Source of the DNA: Gemmatimonadota bacterium
GTDB taxonomy: Bacteria; GCA-2686955
Assembly: GCA_002686955.1 (NCBI GenBank)
Contig: NYZA01000041.1
Span: 1 to 26,566, forward strand
Reading direction: 5' to 3'
DNA length: 26,566 nt
Under the pieces are notes generated by a model. It had not been told where the DNA came from. It saw only the letters and a program-made list of their open reading frames with translations, and searched no databases. A program made the position numbers and the translations under genes. This document shows, piece by piece, positions 14,187 to 22,445 of the stretch (positions are counted from its first letter, which is position 1; every line of letters starts with the position of its first letter).

Positions 14187-16249
14187 GAGAGGGGTCGACC
14201 GCGCCCCTGATCATTCGCGTCATTGTCGAAGCCGTGGCAGTGTTCGTTGGGCTCTGGGCTCTGATGTGGGTTCGCTTCGGTGAACAGATGAGGATTTTCT
14301 TCGTCAGGGACGACTGTCGCTATCTTGAGTGGGGAAAGCAGTTCGCGACCGATTCCAAGCTCGAAACCGCCGTCAGGTTGTTCACGGAATGCCAAGGGAA
14401 CATGTACCGAGCCTTGCCGAGTCTCACGGCGGGGCCGGACTTCCTTCTGTGGGGATTCGATCCCTTCGGCTGGCATCTCACGACCTCTTCGGTTCACGTC
14501 GCTGCGTGTACCCTGGTCTACTTCATCGGATTCCATTGGTTTCGGAATCGGCCGGCGGCCGTGTTGGCGGCCGTTCTTACGCTTCTCTTCCCGCTCTCGG
14601 TGAATTGTGTTCTCCGGGTGGCTCTGCGCGAAGAGACGATGTGCCTCCTCTTCTACCTACTCGCTCTCCTTCTCTATCTCCTCCACCGCCAGGCACGGGA
14701 GGGTCGGGGCCGAAAGGTTCTCTACTGCGCATCGCTGATATCCGCTCTGGCCGCGGCGTTCTCGAAAGAGGTCGGCGTTGGAGTCCCGATCGCGATCGCG
14801 TTGATCGAGACGATTGCACCGGCGGAGGGTCGCCGGCGCTATCGGAATCTGATCCCCTATCTGGGAGTCGCCGCCATCTACTTGTGCGCGCGCACTCTCG
14901 TGCAAGGCGGGATCTTCCAAGGACTCGCCAACGCTCATGGTGAGGAATACCGATCGGTTGGCGCGTACTTCGCGGATCCTGAAGCGGCTCTTCGTCTCCT
15001 TGCGACCGGCTTTCCACGCTTTCTATTGGTTCCGGCACCGCTGAGAAGTCCTCACTTCAGCGCAACTCTGGGCGCAGCGTCGCTCGCCTGTGCATGGGGT
15101 CTCGCTCTGCTTTCTAGGCGATCGGCTTGCCACGGGCGCATCCTCTTCGCCTGTGTCGCACTGGCATTCGGGGCCTTTCTACCGGCTCTGCCCCATGTCG
15201 CCCATTTTGGGCTCGAGATGAGTGAAATGAGGCGCTTCTACATCGCTTCGCCCTTTGCGGGGCTTCTGATCGGCGGACTGTTGGCCGGTCAATGGAAACC
15301 AGCCGCAAGAGCGGGCCCCCTCAGCGGCCGTCTGTCGCGCGGAGTCGCAACGGCGGTGGGATTGGCATTGGCTGCAAACCTGATACGAACCTACTGGATA
15401 GCATATCGATGGAACACAGCCACGATCAGGCAAGACGCAGCGGAAGCACACCGGCTCGCCGGCGCCCTTGGTCCATGGGCGGAGAAGGTGCCGCCTGAAT
15501 CCTGTCTCTACTTTGTTGGGACCGATCTAACCGATGCGATCCTCTTCACCAATCTCCTACGCGACAGCCAATTCGGCGCGGCGCCGATCGGCAATCTCGG
15601 GCAGGTCGCCTACCATCTAGCGCCGCCCTTCGGCAACTCGCCTCTCATATTCGAACCCGAGCCGCATCGGTTCCGGGCCGACCTCCTCGACTGGGGAGGG
15701 AGCGACTACCTGATTCGTTGGGATCGGAACCAGATCGTGGACGAGACGGCCCGGATGTCGCGCGCCGTGGCCGAACGGTGCAAGACCACCGAAGAGGTAG
15801 TGATTCGCTGGGAAGGGGAAGAGCTGATGGAATGGCATGCCATCGGTTATCCACGACTCGACCCCTTCTTCAATGCTGGCGGACTTCGCGCTTCAGGTCC
15901 GGGACCGACGTGGATCGCTATGACCAATCTCAATCTGTCGCCGGCGCTGGTGCGCGAAGTCCGTGTGGCCTTGGCGGCGATAGACGAAGAGAAGACGATC
16001 GGTGAGGCCGACGGAATCCGCTCCTGGACCATTGGATTGCGTTGGAGCGGACCAGCGGAAGAGCGTTTCTCGAACCGAATCGAATTGCCATGGATACCTG
16101 GGCAAACAGATGTGGCCTTCTGGGTAGGAGAGACACCGGGTTGGCTGTTCCTCGACGAAGTGGAAGAGCTTGCGCTGGAGCTCAGTCCCAGCCATTTCGA
16201 CCGATCGGCCGTGCAGGTGGAGCGAATCGAGCTGAGGGGCCATCCGTGA
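14183..16249 (+). CDS. GT-C-like membrane glycosyltransferase with C-terminal beta-sandwich
   Basis: This encodes 688 residues. ATG 14183 overlaps the previous stop (ATGA), so translation is probably coupled. Residues 10-405 hold about ten membrane helices. The first external loop carries the acidic pair of GT-C enzymes in FFVRDDCRYLEWG (D43, D44), and a later loop has VLRVALREETM. This layout matches polyprenyl-phosphate-sugar-dependent transferases (GT39/GT83 and TMTC-like relatives), which act on the outer face of the inner membrane. A soluble region (410-560) includes LYFVGTDLTDAILFTNLL. The end (570-688) is a beta-sandwich with WTIGLRWSGPAEERFSNRIE and WLFLDEVEELALELSP, closely patterned like the module before the FGE-like domain in the gene at 8494-10743. 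Donor and acceptor are unknown. Confidence 0.75.
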   Translation: MREGSTAPLIIRVIVEAVAVFVGLWALMWVRFGEQMRIFFVRDDCRYLEWGKQFATDSKLETAVRLFTECQGNMYRALPSLTAGPDFLLWGFDPFGWHLTTSSVHVAACTLVYFIGFHWFRNRPAAVLAAVLTLLFPLSVNCVLRVALREETMCLLFYLLALLLYLLHRQAREGRGRKVLYCASLISALAAAFSKEVGVGVPIAIALIETIAPAEGRRRYRNLIPYLGVAAIYLCARTLVQGGIFQGLANAHGEEYRSVGAYFADPEAALRLLATGFPRFLLVPAPLRSPHFSATLGAASLACAWGLALLSRRSACHGRILFACVALAFGAFLPALPHVAHFGLEMSEMRRFYIASPFAGLLIGGLLAGQWKPAARAGPLSGRLSRGVATAVGLALAANLIRTYWIAYRWNTATIRQDAAEAHRLAGALGPWAEKVPPESCLYFVGTDLTDAILFTNLLRDSQFGAAPIGNLGQVAYHLAPPFGNSPLIFEPEPHRFRADLLDWGGSDYLIRWDRNQIVDETARMSRAVAERCKTTEEVVIRWEGEELMEWHAIGYPRLDPFFNAGGLRASGPGPTWIAMTNLNLSPALVREVRVALAAIDEEKTIGEADGIRSWTIGLRWSGPAEERFSNRIELPWIPGQTDVAFWVGETPGWLFLDEVEELALELSPSHFDRSAVQVERIELRGHP

Positions 16250-17934
16250 CCGGTCGATGGCGTGGAGTGGTCGAGCACCCTCTCGCTTGCTCGATGCTAG
16301 TAGGTTTGGTGCTTCCCGCGCGGGCCGCGCATGCTGACTTCCGTTTCGATCGATTCCGTGGAATCGAATCGCTCGAGCTAATTGGAGACGCCGGTCGTTC
16401 CGCGGACGGGATCCGCCTCGTTACCACCTCCCCCGACCAAAAAGGGGCGGTATGGACACGAGTTGCGCAGGATATCTCCAGTGGTTTCGATACCGATTTC
16501 ACCTTTCGAATCAGCGAATCGAGCGATCCCGAGGGCGATGGACTCGCCTGGGTGATTCGCGGTGATAGAGACACGAAGATCGGCGGAACCGGTGCCAGCA
16601 TCGGCTACGATCTTATTCCAAAGAGCGTTGCCATCGAGTTCGACACCTACTACAACCCCACGCTCGACGACCCGAACGGGAATCACATCAGTGTCCACAC
16701 CCGGGGAGCGTTGCCGAATAGCCGTCTACACCGCTATTCTCTTGGCTATGCGACCGATATCCCTAGATTGACCGATGGAGAGCCGCACAGAGTCTGGCTC
16801 CACTATCGCCCGCCACTGCTGATTGTCTGCATCGATGATCCAGCGGAGCCGGTTCTTCTCGCGGCGGTCGATCTCACCTGGATTCCGGATGGGCGTGCGT
16901 GGATCGGGTTTACTGCGGGAACCGGCGACTCCTTCGGCAACTACGAAGTGCTGAGCTGGGCTTTCGCCGAGTTGCGGACCGCGATTCGTGTTCCAGAGGA
17001 TCTTCCGACGATCCAAGCCGCCATCGACAGCGCTCCAGACTGGGGAACCGTTGTTGTTTCTCCCGGCACCTATACGGGTGATGGAAATGTGGAGCTGGAT
17101 CTGGGTGGCAAGCCGATCCACCTTCGATCGAGTCGAGGTCCCGAATCCGCATTCATTGAATGCGAAGAACAGAGCCGTGCCTTCGACCTCTTTCGTGAAG
17201 AGACGATGGGGAGCATCGTCGAAGGTTTTACGCTCCGGCGTGGTTCGGCATCGGGGGAGGGAGAGGGGCGCTCCGGAGGCGGAGTCTACTGCGCGCCGGG
17301 AACCAAACCTACATTCCTGCGGTGCACCTTCGGCTTCTGTCACGCGGATTCCCACGGTGGAGCGGTCTACTGCGCACCGGGATCGAAGCCCCGATTCCTG
17401 GCTTGCCGCTTTGTCGGAAACCGGGCGGGCGGCGATGGGGGTGCGCTCTTCGTCGATCGTGGCGCCGAAGTATGGCTGGCCAATTGCCTGGTTTCCGGGA
17501 ACGCATCCTTCGGTTCGGGCGGCGGTGTTCGCGCGCTCGGCGGGGGCACGCTCCGCAACTGCTCCATCGTGGACAACAGTTCCGGCATGTCGGGCGGTGG
17601 GATCGCCGTGGAAGGCGCGAGCAGAGAGGGGAAGCTGACGAACTGTCTCCTATGGGCGAATCGGCCGGACCAGATCCGCGGCCCGATGGAGATCGCCTAC
17701 TCCTGCATCGAAGGAGGCTGGACGGGAGCAGAGGACATTCGCCTGAGACCTTGGACAGGGAACGTCGCAGCCGCCCCGGTCACGGACGCCGGCAATCTCA
17801 TAGGTTCGGGTTTCGCGCCATTTGCGCAGGCTCACCCGGATCATCCCTCTCGCAGAGGGGAATGGCGAATCGACTGGCCCGTGAGCTATCCCGCCGGCCC
17901 GGCTCCGTCCATCGGTGTTTTCGAAGGGCGATGA
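16246..17934 (+). CDS. Secreted L-type lectin / beta-helix fusion protein
   Basis: This encodes 562 residues from GTG 16246, with GAGGGG six bases upstream; GTGA overlaps the previous stop. A signal peptide (ending LPARAAHA) covers about 30 residues. Residues 31-245 are an L-type (legume-like) lectin domain: DFRFDRFRGI, GDGLAWVIRG, the hallmark SVAIEFDTYYNPTLDDPNGN with NHISVHT, then HRVWLHYRPPLLIVCID and IGFTAGTG. The Asp/Asn residues in FDTYYNPTLDDPNGN are typical metal and sugar ligands. Residues 248-560 are a right-handed beta-helix starting IRVPEDLPTIQAAIDSAPDW, with GGGVYCAPG, GGAVYCAPG, GGALFVDRG and GGGIAVEG coils. Sugar recognition plus a helical stalk suggests a surface adhesin or glycan-organising protein. 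Last gene of the four-gene operon; its 3' end overlaps the convergent SGNH gene by 49 bases. Confidence 0.85.
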   Translation: MTGRWRGVVEHPLACSMLVGLVLPARAAHADFRFDRFRGIESLELIGDAGRSADGIRLVTTSPDQKGAVWTRVAQDISSGFDTDFTFRISESSDPEGDGLAWVIRGDRDTKIGGTGASIGYDLIPKSVAIEFDTYYNPTLDDPNGNHISVHTRGALPNSRLHRYSLGYATDIPRLTDGEPHRVWLHYRPPLLIVCIDDPAEPVLLAAVDLTWIPDGRAWIGFTAGTGDSFGNYEVLSWAFAELRTAIRVPEDLPTIQAAIDSAPDWGTVVVSPGTYTGDGNVELDLGGKPIHLRSSRGPESAFIECEEQSRAFDLFREETMGSIVEGFTLRRGSASGEGEGRSGGGVYCAPGTKPTFLRCTFGFCHADSHGGAVYCAPGSKPRFLACRFVGNRAGGDGGALFVDRGAEVWLANCLVSGNASFGSGGGVRALGGGTLRNCSIVDNSSGMSGGGIAVEGASREGKLTNCLLWANRPDQIRGPMEIAYSCIEGGWTGAEDIRLRPWTGNVAAAPVTDAGNLIGSGFAPFAQAHPDHPSRRGEWRIDWPVSYPAGPAPSIGVFEGR

Positions 17935-18998
17935 CGATTCAGGTAACGAAGGATCGCTTTCGCCACGAGTGCGTTTCCGCGACTGTTGTAGTGCCCGTCG
18001 CTTCGCAGTAGCTCGCTGTCGTCGTTCACGATGTGCTTCTTCATCCATTCACCGAGATCGAGTACCGGCAAACCCAATTCGCCACATCGATTCAAGATGC
18101 CGCGACGAATCTGATCGCCCTCGTCGAAATCTGAATGAGTCGGAAGGTAGACGATCAGAAAGGCCTTGCCAGCCTCCTCGACGAGATCTCGAAAGGCGCG
18201 TAGTACCTGAAAAGGGACATCTTCCGCGCCCGGGTCAGAGGGCGACAAGCCTCGACGCAGGCGGAGGAAACGCATCACATCTGAAGGGCGCACATTTCGC
18301 GTTCCCGGAGGGATCCGATGGGGAACCGGCACGTTGGTCAGCACCAGGTCGTCGCCGATCAACTGGAACAAAGGCCGTCCATGTCCCGAGCTCCATCTGT
18401 CGGAGCGAGCTCGACGAATGTCGTCCTCCATGATTGCGACGATCACTAGATCGGAATCGAACCCAATTCCGTCCTCCGCGTACCAGAGAAACATCTGATC
18501 CACGCCGTACGCGCAAGCCCCCATGTTGATGACTTGGTAGCGGGGATCCAGTGTCTCGATCAATGCGCCGAAGGTGTCTTCGAATCGAACGAATCCGAAA
18601 GTAAAGGAATCACCTACGAGAACAATACGGGAGCGCCCACCCGGAATCTCTGGACAGTAGTCCTGGATTGCTCGAAAGCCGTTCGAATTGATTTGGAAGA
18701 CGATATCCTCACCCGCGAAAACCGGTTCCATATCAACCGTCTTGCCCGGAATGTGTTTCCATCCCAGCGTCGGATCGTACCGATTCACCGGATCTTCCGG
18801 TACTACCCAGGCGGGATCCAGAGTCATCTTGAATCGTTGCCAGTCGGAAAGCAGCCGCGTCAACCTCCCTCCAACAAAAGTGAGGCAGATCGCAACGCCC
18901 GCCCAAGCGGATCCAATGAGCACGCGGGTGGCCACCCTTGCCCGCCGCTTTCTCATGAACGAGCGTGATCGAGATGTGGAGGTGACTATCCGGCTCAT
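17886..18998 (-). CDS. Membrane-anchored SGNH/GDSL hydrolase
   Basis: This encodes 370 residues from ATG 18998, with AAAGGA about three bases upstream. One N-terminal membrane anchor (24-45) follows a basic head (RSFMRKRRARVATR), so the enzyme faces the periplasm. The SGNH fold starts at IVLVGDSFTFGF with nucleophile S131; block II is NMGACAYGVDQ (G160), block III is poorly kept (AIMEDD), and block V is SDGHYNSRGN (D334, H336). The preceding NRYDPTLGWKHIPG and INSNGFR are usual in this subfamily of exported SGNH proteins found with surface polysaccharide genes. It probably deacylates or acylates a glycan. It overlaps the 3' end of the lectin gene by 49 bases tail to tail and is divergent from the next GT-C-like gene, with only 45 bases between starts. 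Confidence 0.82.
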   Translation of the reverse strand: MSRIVTSTSRSRSFMRKRRARVATRVLIGSAWAGVAICLTFVGGRLTRLLSDWQRFKMTLDPAWVVPEDPVNRYDPTLGWKHIPGKTVDMEPVFAGEDIVFQINSNGFRAIQDYCPEIPGGRSRIVLVGDSFTFGFVRFEDTFGALIETLDPRYQVINMGACAYGVDQMFLWYAEDGIGFDSDLVIVAIMEDDIRRARSDRWSSGHGRPLFQLIGDDLVLTNVPVPHRIPPGTRNVRPSDVMRFLRLRRGLSPSDPGAEDVPFQVLRAFRDLVEEAGKAFLIVYLPTHSDFDEGDQIRRGILNRCGELGLPVLDLGEWMKKHIVNDDSELLRSDGHYNSRGNALVAKAILRYLNRHRPSKTPMDGAGPAG

Positions 18999-19043
18999 GG
19001 GTCCTTTCGGCGCCTCAGCAACGTGCCATGTTACCATGCGCGC

Positions 19044-20720
19044 ATGAGCGTCCCACGCGTCCGAGCCGGGCTCTTTGCGGTTGCCCTGACCCTCGCCTTT
19101 CTCGCGATGGGGCTCTTGACCGTCCAAGCGGCCGACGAGTCCAACACCATGGACACCGAGCCGTACCTCTCCGCCGCGATCGGGATCGCGGAGGGAGGAG
19201 GGGCTCTTCGTTGGCTCGGGGATATGTTCGGCGGAAGGTGGTTGGAGACGGACCAGAATCCGATTTTTCATCTTCTGCTCTCCCTGGTTGCCCGCCGGGA
19301 CCTTGCCTTCTTCCCTGAAGCGAAACTGATCACTCTGGCGACAGGTTGGCTCGCGCTCCTCGCATTCTTCCTCTTGGTCCGCCATAGACGCGGAGAGCTC
19401 TGCGCTTCGGTTGCGGCGCTTTTGCTGCTATTCAACGCCAATTTCATTCGCTTGAGCTCGGTCGTAACCGCAGAGCCTCTGCTCTTGCTGTGGGTGCTCT
19501 TGACTTGGTACAGTGTCGCCGAGGGTTTTGCGAGACGGCACATGTGGAGCTTCGCGGGGCTCTTCGTGGGGCTTGCATTTCTGACAAAGGGATCAGGGCT
19601 TCTGTTGATTCCGTCGTCCCTTGGTGCAATTTGCCTGGGGTCACGTTTTTCCGCTTTCAGAAGTCCTCATTTTTGGGGGTTCTTCATCGTTCTCTCTTTC
19701 GTGGGCTCCCCACTCTTTATTCGAAATACTGTGGCATTCGGTAGTCCGATCTACAATTTCAATAACAACTCCCTCTGGGCGGACGTTTGGGACCGCGATG
19801 CTATACAGGAATCGCCTGTATCGTTCTCCCAGTACACGGCAACTCATAGCTGGTCCGACGTCAGTGCGAGGATCAAGACCGGAACTCAGGAACAGGCCGG
19901 CAATCTCCATAGGGTCCTGAACAACACCATCTTGCCCTTCAACGCGGCCGCGGTGCTGAACGACACCCAACCAGGGACTGTCTTTAGCTTTCTCTTAGCG
20001 ATCTTGGCAGCGACAGGAGCGGTATTCGACACGCAAGGGCGCAAGACATTCCTCTGGATCGGTATCCATACCCTGCTTTTCTATGCCCTCTTTTCATGGG
20101 TACACCAGATTCTCGGCGATCCCAGGTTTCTGCTTCCAATCGTACCCTTTATCTACCTCTATGCGGCCGTCGTGATCGCCGGCATACTACAGCCGCTCGA
20201 CAATCGAGCCCCCGGAGCAATTGTTGTCCTGCTTTCCGTCACGCTCGTAGCTTACGCGACACATCTCTTTTGGATACATGACTACGAAGATCCGCGCCTC
20301 TCCTTTCGCTTGGACGACAACCAAGAGGAGCTCCTTTCCTTCCTGGAAGAATCGGTCGGCAGGGATGAGATCTATCTGCTCGACAATATCATGTGGAACG
20401 ACGACTTCAGCAACAAGCAAACCTCGTACCACTTCCGGTGGTTTGCCCGAATCGGTGGCACAGGACTGAATGAGCTACCAGATGTGCATTCACCGGAGGC
20501 ATTTGAGCGCTATGTGAAGGAGAGCGATATCGACCTTCTCATGATCATCAGAAACAATCTCGAGGAGCACGGGGACTATCTTGGACGCTGGCTGGCTTGG
20601 TGTCCGTCGACAGGCATCGAAGTCGTTGCGCCAATTCCGGGATGGTGCGAGATTGAGCGCGATCCCGAGCCGCCGGTTTCCTGGATTGGATTTCGACGAG
20701 CGATGGAGGCGCCCGATTGA
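19044..20720 (+). CDS. GT-C-like membrane glycosyltransferase (paralog A)
   Basis: This encodes 558 residues from ATG 19044; an in-frame ATG at 19023 would add seven. No clear ribosome-binding site is visible for either. About ten membrane segments fill residues 8-420. The first external loop has ESNTMDTEPYLSAA, where D37 or E39 could be the catalytic acid of GT-C enzymes (ArnT/PMT-like, GT39/GT83). Family-like stretches are FFPEAKLITLATG, TAEPLLLLWVLLTWY and GLFVGLAFLTKGSGLLL, the last typical of the central helices of these enzymes. HQILGDPRFLLPIVPF resembles the R-Y/F-x-L-P motif before the last helices. A soluble tail (430-558) ends WIGFRR. It probably moves a sugar from a polyprenyl carrier to a surface acceptor. 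The next gene is similar along the membrane region, so the two are tandem paralogs. Confidence 0.78.
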   Translation: MSVPRVRAGLFAVALTLAFLAMGLLTVQAADESNTMDTEPYLSAAIGIAEGGGALRWLGDMFGGRWLETDQNPIFHLLLSLVARRDLAFFPEAKLITLATGWLALLAFFLLVRHRRGELCASVAALLLLFNANFIRLSSVVTAEPLLLLWVLLTWYSVAEGFARRHMWSFAGLFVGLAFLTKGSGLLLIPSSLGAICLGSRFSAFRSPHFWGFFIVLSFVGSPLFIRNTVAFGSPIYNFNNNSLWADVWDRDAIQESPVSFSQYTATHSWSDVSARIKTGTQEQAGNLHRVLNNTILPFNAAAVLNDTQPGTVFSFLLAILAATGAVFDTQGRKTFLWIGIHTLLFYALFSWVHQILGDPRFLLPIVPFIYLYAAVVIAGILQPLDNRAPGAIVVLLSVTLVAYATHLFWIHDYEDPRLSFRLDDNQEELLSFLEESVGRDEIYLLDNIMWNDDFSNKQTSYHFRWFARIGGTGLNELPDVHSPEAFERYVKESDIDLLMIIRNNLEEHGDYLGRWLAWCPSTGIEVVAPIPGWCEIERDPEPPVSWIGFRRAMEAPD

Positions 20721-20735
20721 TAGTCGCACGATCCC

Positions 20736-20798
20736 TAAGGGTCGGCGAAGAAATAGCTTCCCTTGCATCCCATGAAGCTATTCCTTCGCCGACCCTAA
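20736..20798. repeat. 63-bp palindrome (REP/MITE-like), copy 2
   Basis: The left arm 20738-20760 and right arm 20774-20796 match at 22 of 23 positions around a 13-base loop. It is a short relative of the element at 220-316, in opposite orientation. Arms share 18 of the 22 outer bases, and the loop contains GCATCCCAT, the complement of the ATGGGATGC in copy 1. It sits between two paralogous genes, 15 bases after a stop and about 20 bases before a start codon, so in a joint transcript it would form a very stable hairpin beside the start of the next gene. No T-tract follows. Confidence 0.8.
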
Positions 20799-20816
20799 AT
20801 CTCGAGTAGACACCAA

Positions 20817-22445
20817 ATGCTGCGAAGCCGCTACATACTGGCAATTGTGCTGCTGAATTTCCTGGTGCTCGGGCTCTTCCGCATCAAAGAGAACCGAGAT
20901 ATGTTCCATACGGACCAAGAGGTGTTTCTGCAGAATTCGCTGAGGTTCAATGACGCGAGCATCAGGTTGAAGCTCTTTCCACCGATGCACATGGCGAGCG
21001 TTTCTTCGACGCTTCATCCCCTAATGCCCTATCTGCTCTATCCGATCGCAGGGGATATGCGGACTTTCTATCCAAGCGCCAAGCTGATCAACCTGACCTT
21101 TGGTCTGCTATGTCTGCTTGCTCTCTATCTTCTCGTGGCCGCGCGCTACGGCTCGGTTCCCGGACTCCTGGCAACGCTGCTCTTGTCGGTCAACTCGATC
21201 TTTGTTGTCGTCAGCACGCGGCTCTCATCCGAGCCGATTCTCTTGCTTTTGGTCGTCTTGTGGCTTTTCGTCTCTGTGCGTTGCCACGCGCCTCCCCACG
21301 CCAGAGAACGAGGTGGGAGCGGTAAGTGGATTCTCGCCGGCGTCATTTCCGGTCTTGCCTATCTTTCCAAGCCGACTGGTTTGCTCCTACCATGTTTGTT
21401 CGTAATCGTCTGCATCGCAAGGATGCGTAGCGTCGGAGCGAAGCGCTTTGTTCTCTATGTGTCGGCATTGCTTCTGACGATTGCGCCTCTGATGGTGTCC
21501 AACACAAGGGGGAACAACTCTCCCTTCTACAACATCAATTTCTTCCACCTGCTCTCTCTCTCGGGTCCGTCCGCGCACACCGCCGAAGATCTACAGAGAA
21601 GAGGTGCGTGGGATGTTGCGATGAGCATCGATGGAAAGGAGTTCGTATCTAGGTTGACGGCGCATTCGATCACCTTTTTCGATGACCTCCTTCGCCATCT
21701 TTCCCCCACCAGCATGCCGCAGTGGTTTTCGTTTCCTATTCAGCAGGCCACTCGTTCCGCGGCCGCGCTGATTGTTGCAATGAGTACGTTATACGTATTC
21801 GTTTCCAGAAGAAGAGACGCTCTGGTACTGCTTGTGCTCTTGTTCTCTCTTACTTACAGTCTGTGCATGGTTCCGGCCTTCTCCGTCAATCCTTCGCCAC
21901 GATTCCTGTTGCCGGTTATTCTGATGTTCTCAATCCTCATCGGCGGGTTCTCCACCGCATTTATGGCAGGACAGCGGTGGATCAAGCTCGCTGTTTGCGC
22001 GGTAGCCTTGAGCTCGATTGCCTTACACACGATGCGCGACATATTAGGCAATCCGCTCGAGGCCAATGACGAGTCGGTTGACTATTTCCTGGATTGGACG
22101 TGGTCGGCGGAGGAGGGAGCTCGGCTCGCCTTCTTCGAGCATGATACCTGGCTGGTCGAGGCGCTCGTCCAGAGAGAGGGCCGCCACATTATGAAGGATT
22201 CGATCGACAATGATGTGTGTGAGTTCCCCGAGCTGTACCGATTCCTGCAAGAGAGGGAGGTGGAGTTCCTGCTGATCTCGTCGAGCATATTCTACGATGG
22301 GAATCCAGTCTTGGAGGAGTTCGAGCCGCTCGGGAATTGCGAAAGGCGGGGGAATCCGGCGCGGGAGATTGCCCCCTATGCGGAACTTGTCGAAGAGGGG
22401 CTGCCGGAATGTGGCTATCTGGCGATCTACCGGATGGCTGGTTGA
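20817..22445 (+). CDS. GT-C-like membrane glycosyltransferase (paralog B)
   Basis: This encodes 542 residues from ATG 20817. About ten membrane segments fill residues 5-410. The first loop MFHTDQEVFLQNS carries D33/E35 at the position of the GT-C catalytic acid. It matches its upstream neighbour in FYPSAKLINLTFGLLCLLAL, LSSEPILLLLVVLWLF and GVISGLAYLSKPTGLLL; later, SVNPSPRFLLPVILMF is the equivalent of the pre-final-helix R-F-L-L-P motif. The soluble C-terminal tail (425-542) begins near DYFLDWTWSAEEGARLAFFE and has LPECGYLAIYRMAG at the end. Polyprenyl-linked sugar transfer at the outer face of the inner membrane is inferred; the substrate is unknown. It starts 96 bases after paralog A, with the palindromic element between them. 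Its end overlaps the convergent gene by 19 bases. Confidence 0.78.
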   Translation: MLRSRYILAIVLLNFLVLGLFRIKENRDMFHTDQEVFLQNSLRFNDASIRLKLFPPMHMASVSSTLHPLMPYLLYPIAGDMRTFYPSAKLINLTFGLLCLLALYLLVAARYGSVPGLLATLLLSVNSIFVVVSTRLSSEPILLLLVVLWLFVSVRCHAPPHARERGGSGKWILAGVISGLAYLSKPTGLLLPCLFVIVCIARMRSVGAKRFVLYVSALLLTIAPLMVSNTRGNNSPFYNINFFHLLSLSGPSAHTAEDLQRRGAWDVAMSIDGKEFVSRLTAHSITFFDDLLRHLSPTSMPQWFSFPIQQATRSAAALIVAMSTLYVFVSRRRDALVLLVLLFSLTYSLCMVPAFSVNPSPRFLLPVILMFSILIGGFSTAFMAGQRWIKLAVCAVALSSIALHTMRDILGNPLEANDESVDYFLDWTWSAEEGARLAFFEHDTWLVEALVQREGRHIMKDSIDNDVCEFPELYRFLQEREVEFLLISSSIFYDGNPVLEEFEPLGNCERRGNPAREIAPYAELVEEGLPECGYLAIYRMAG

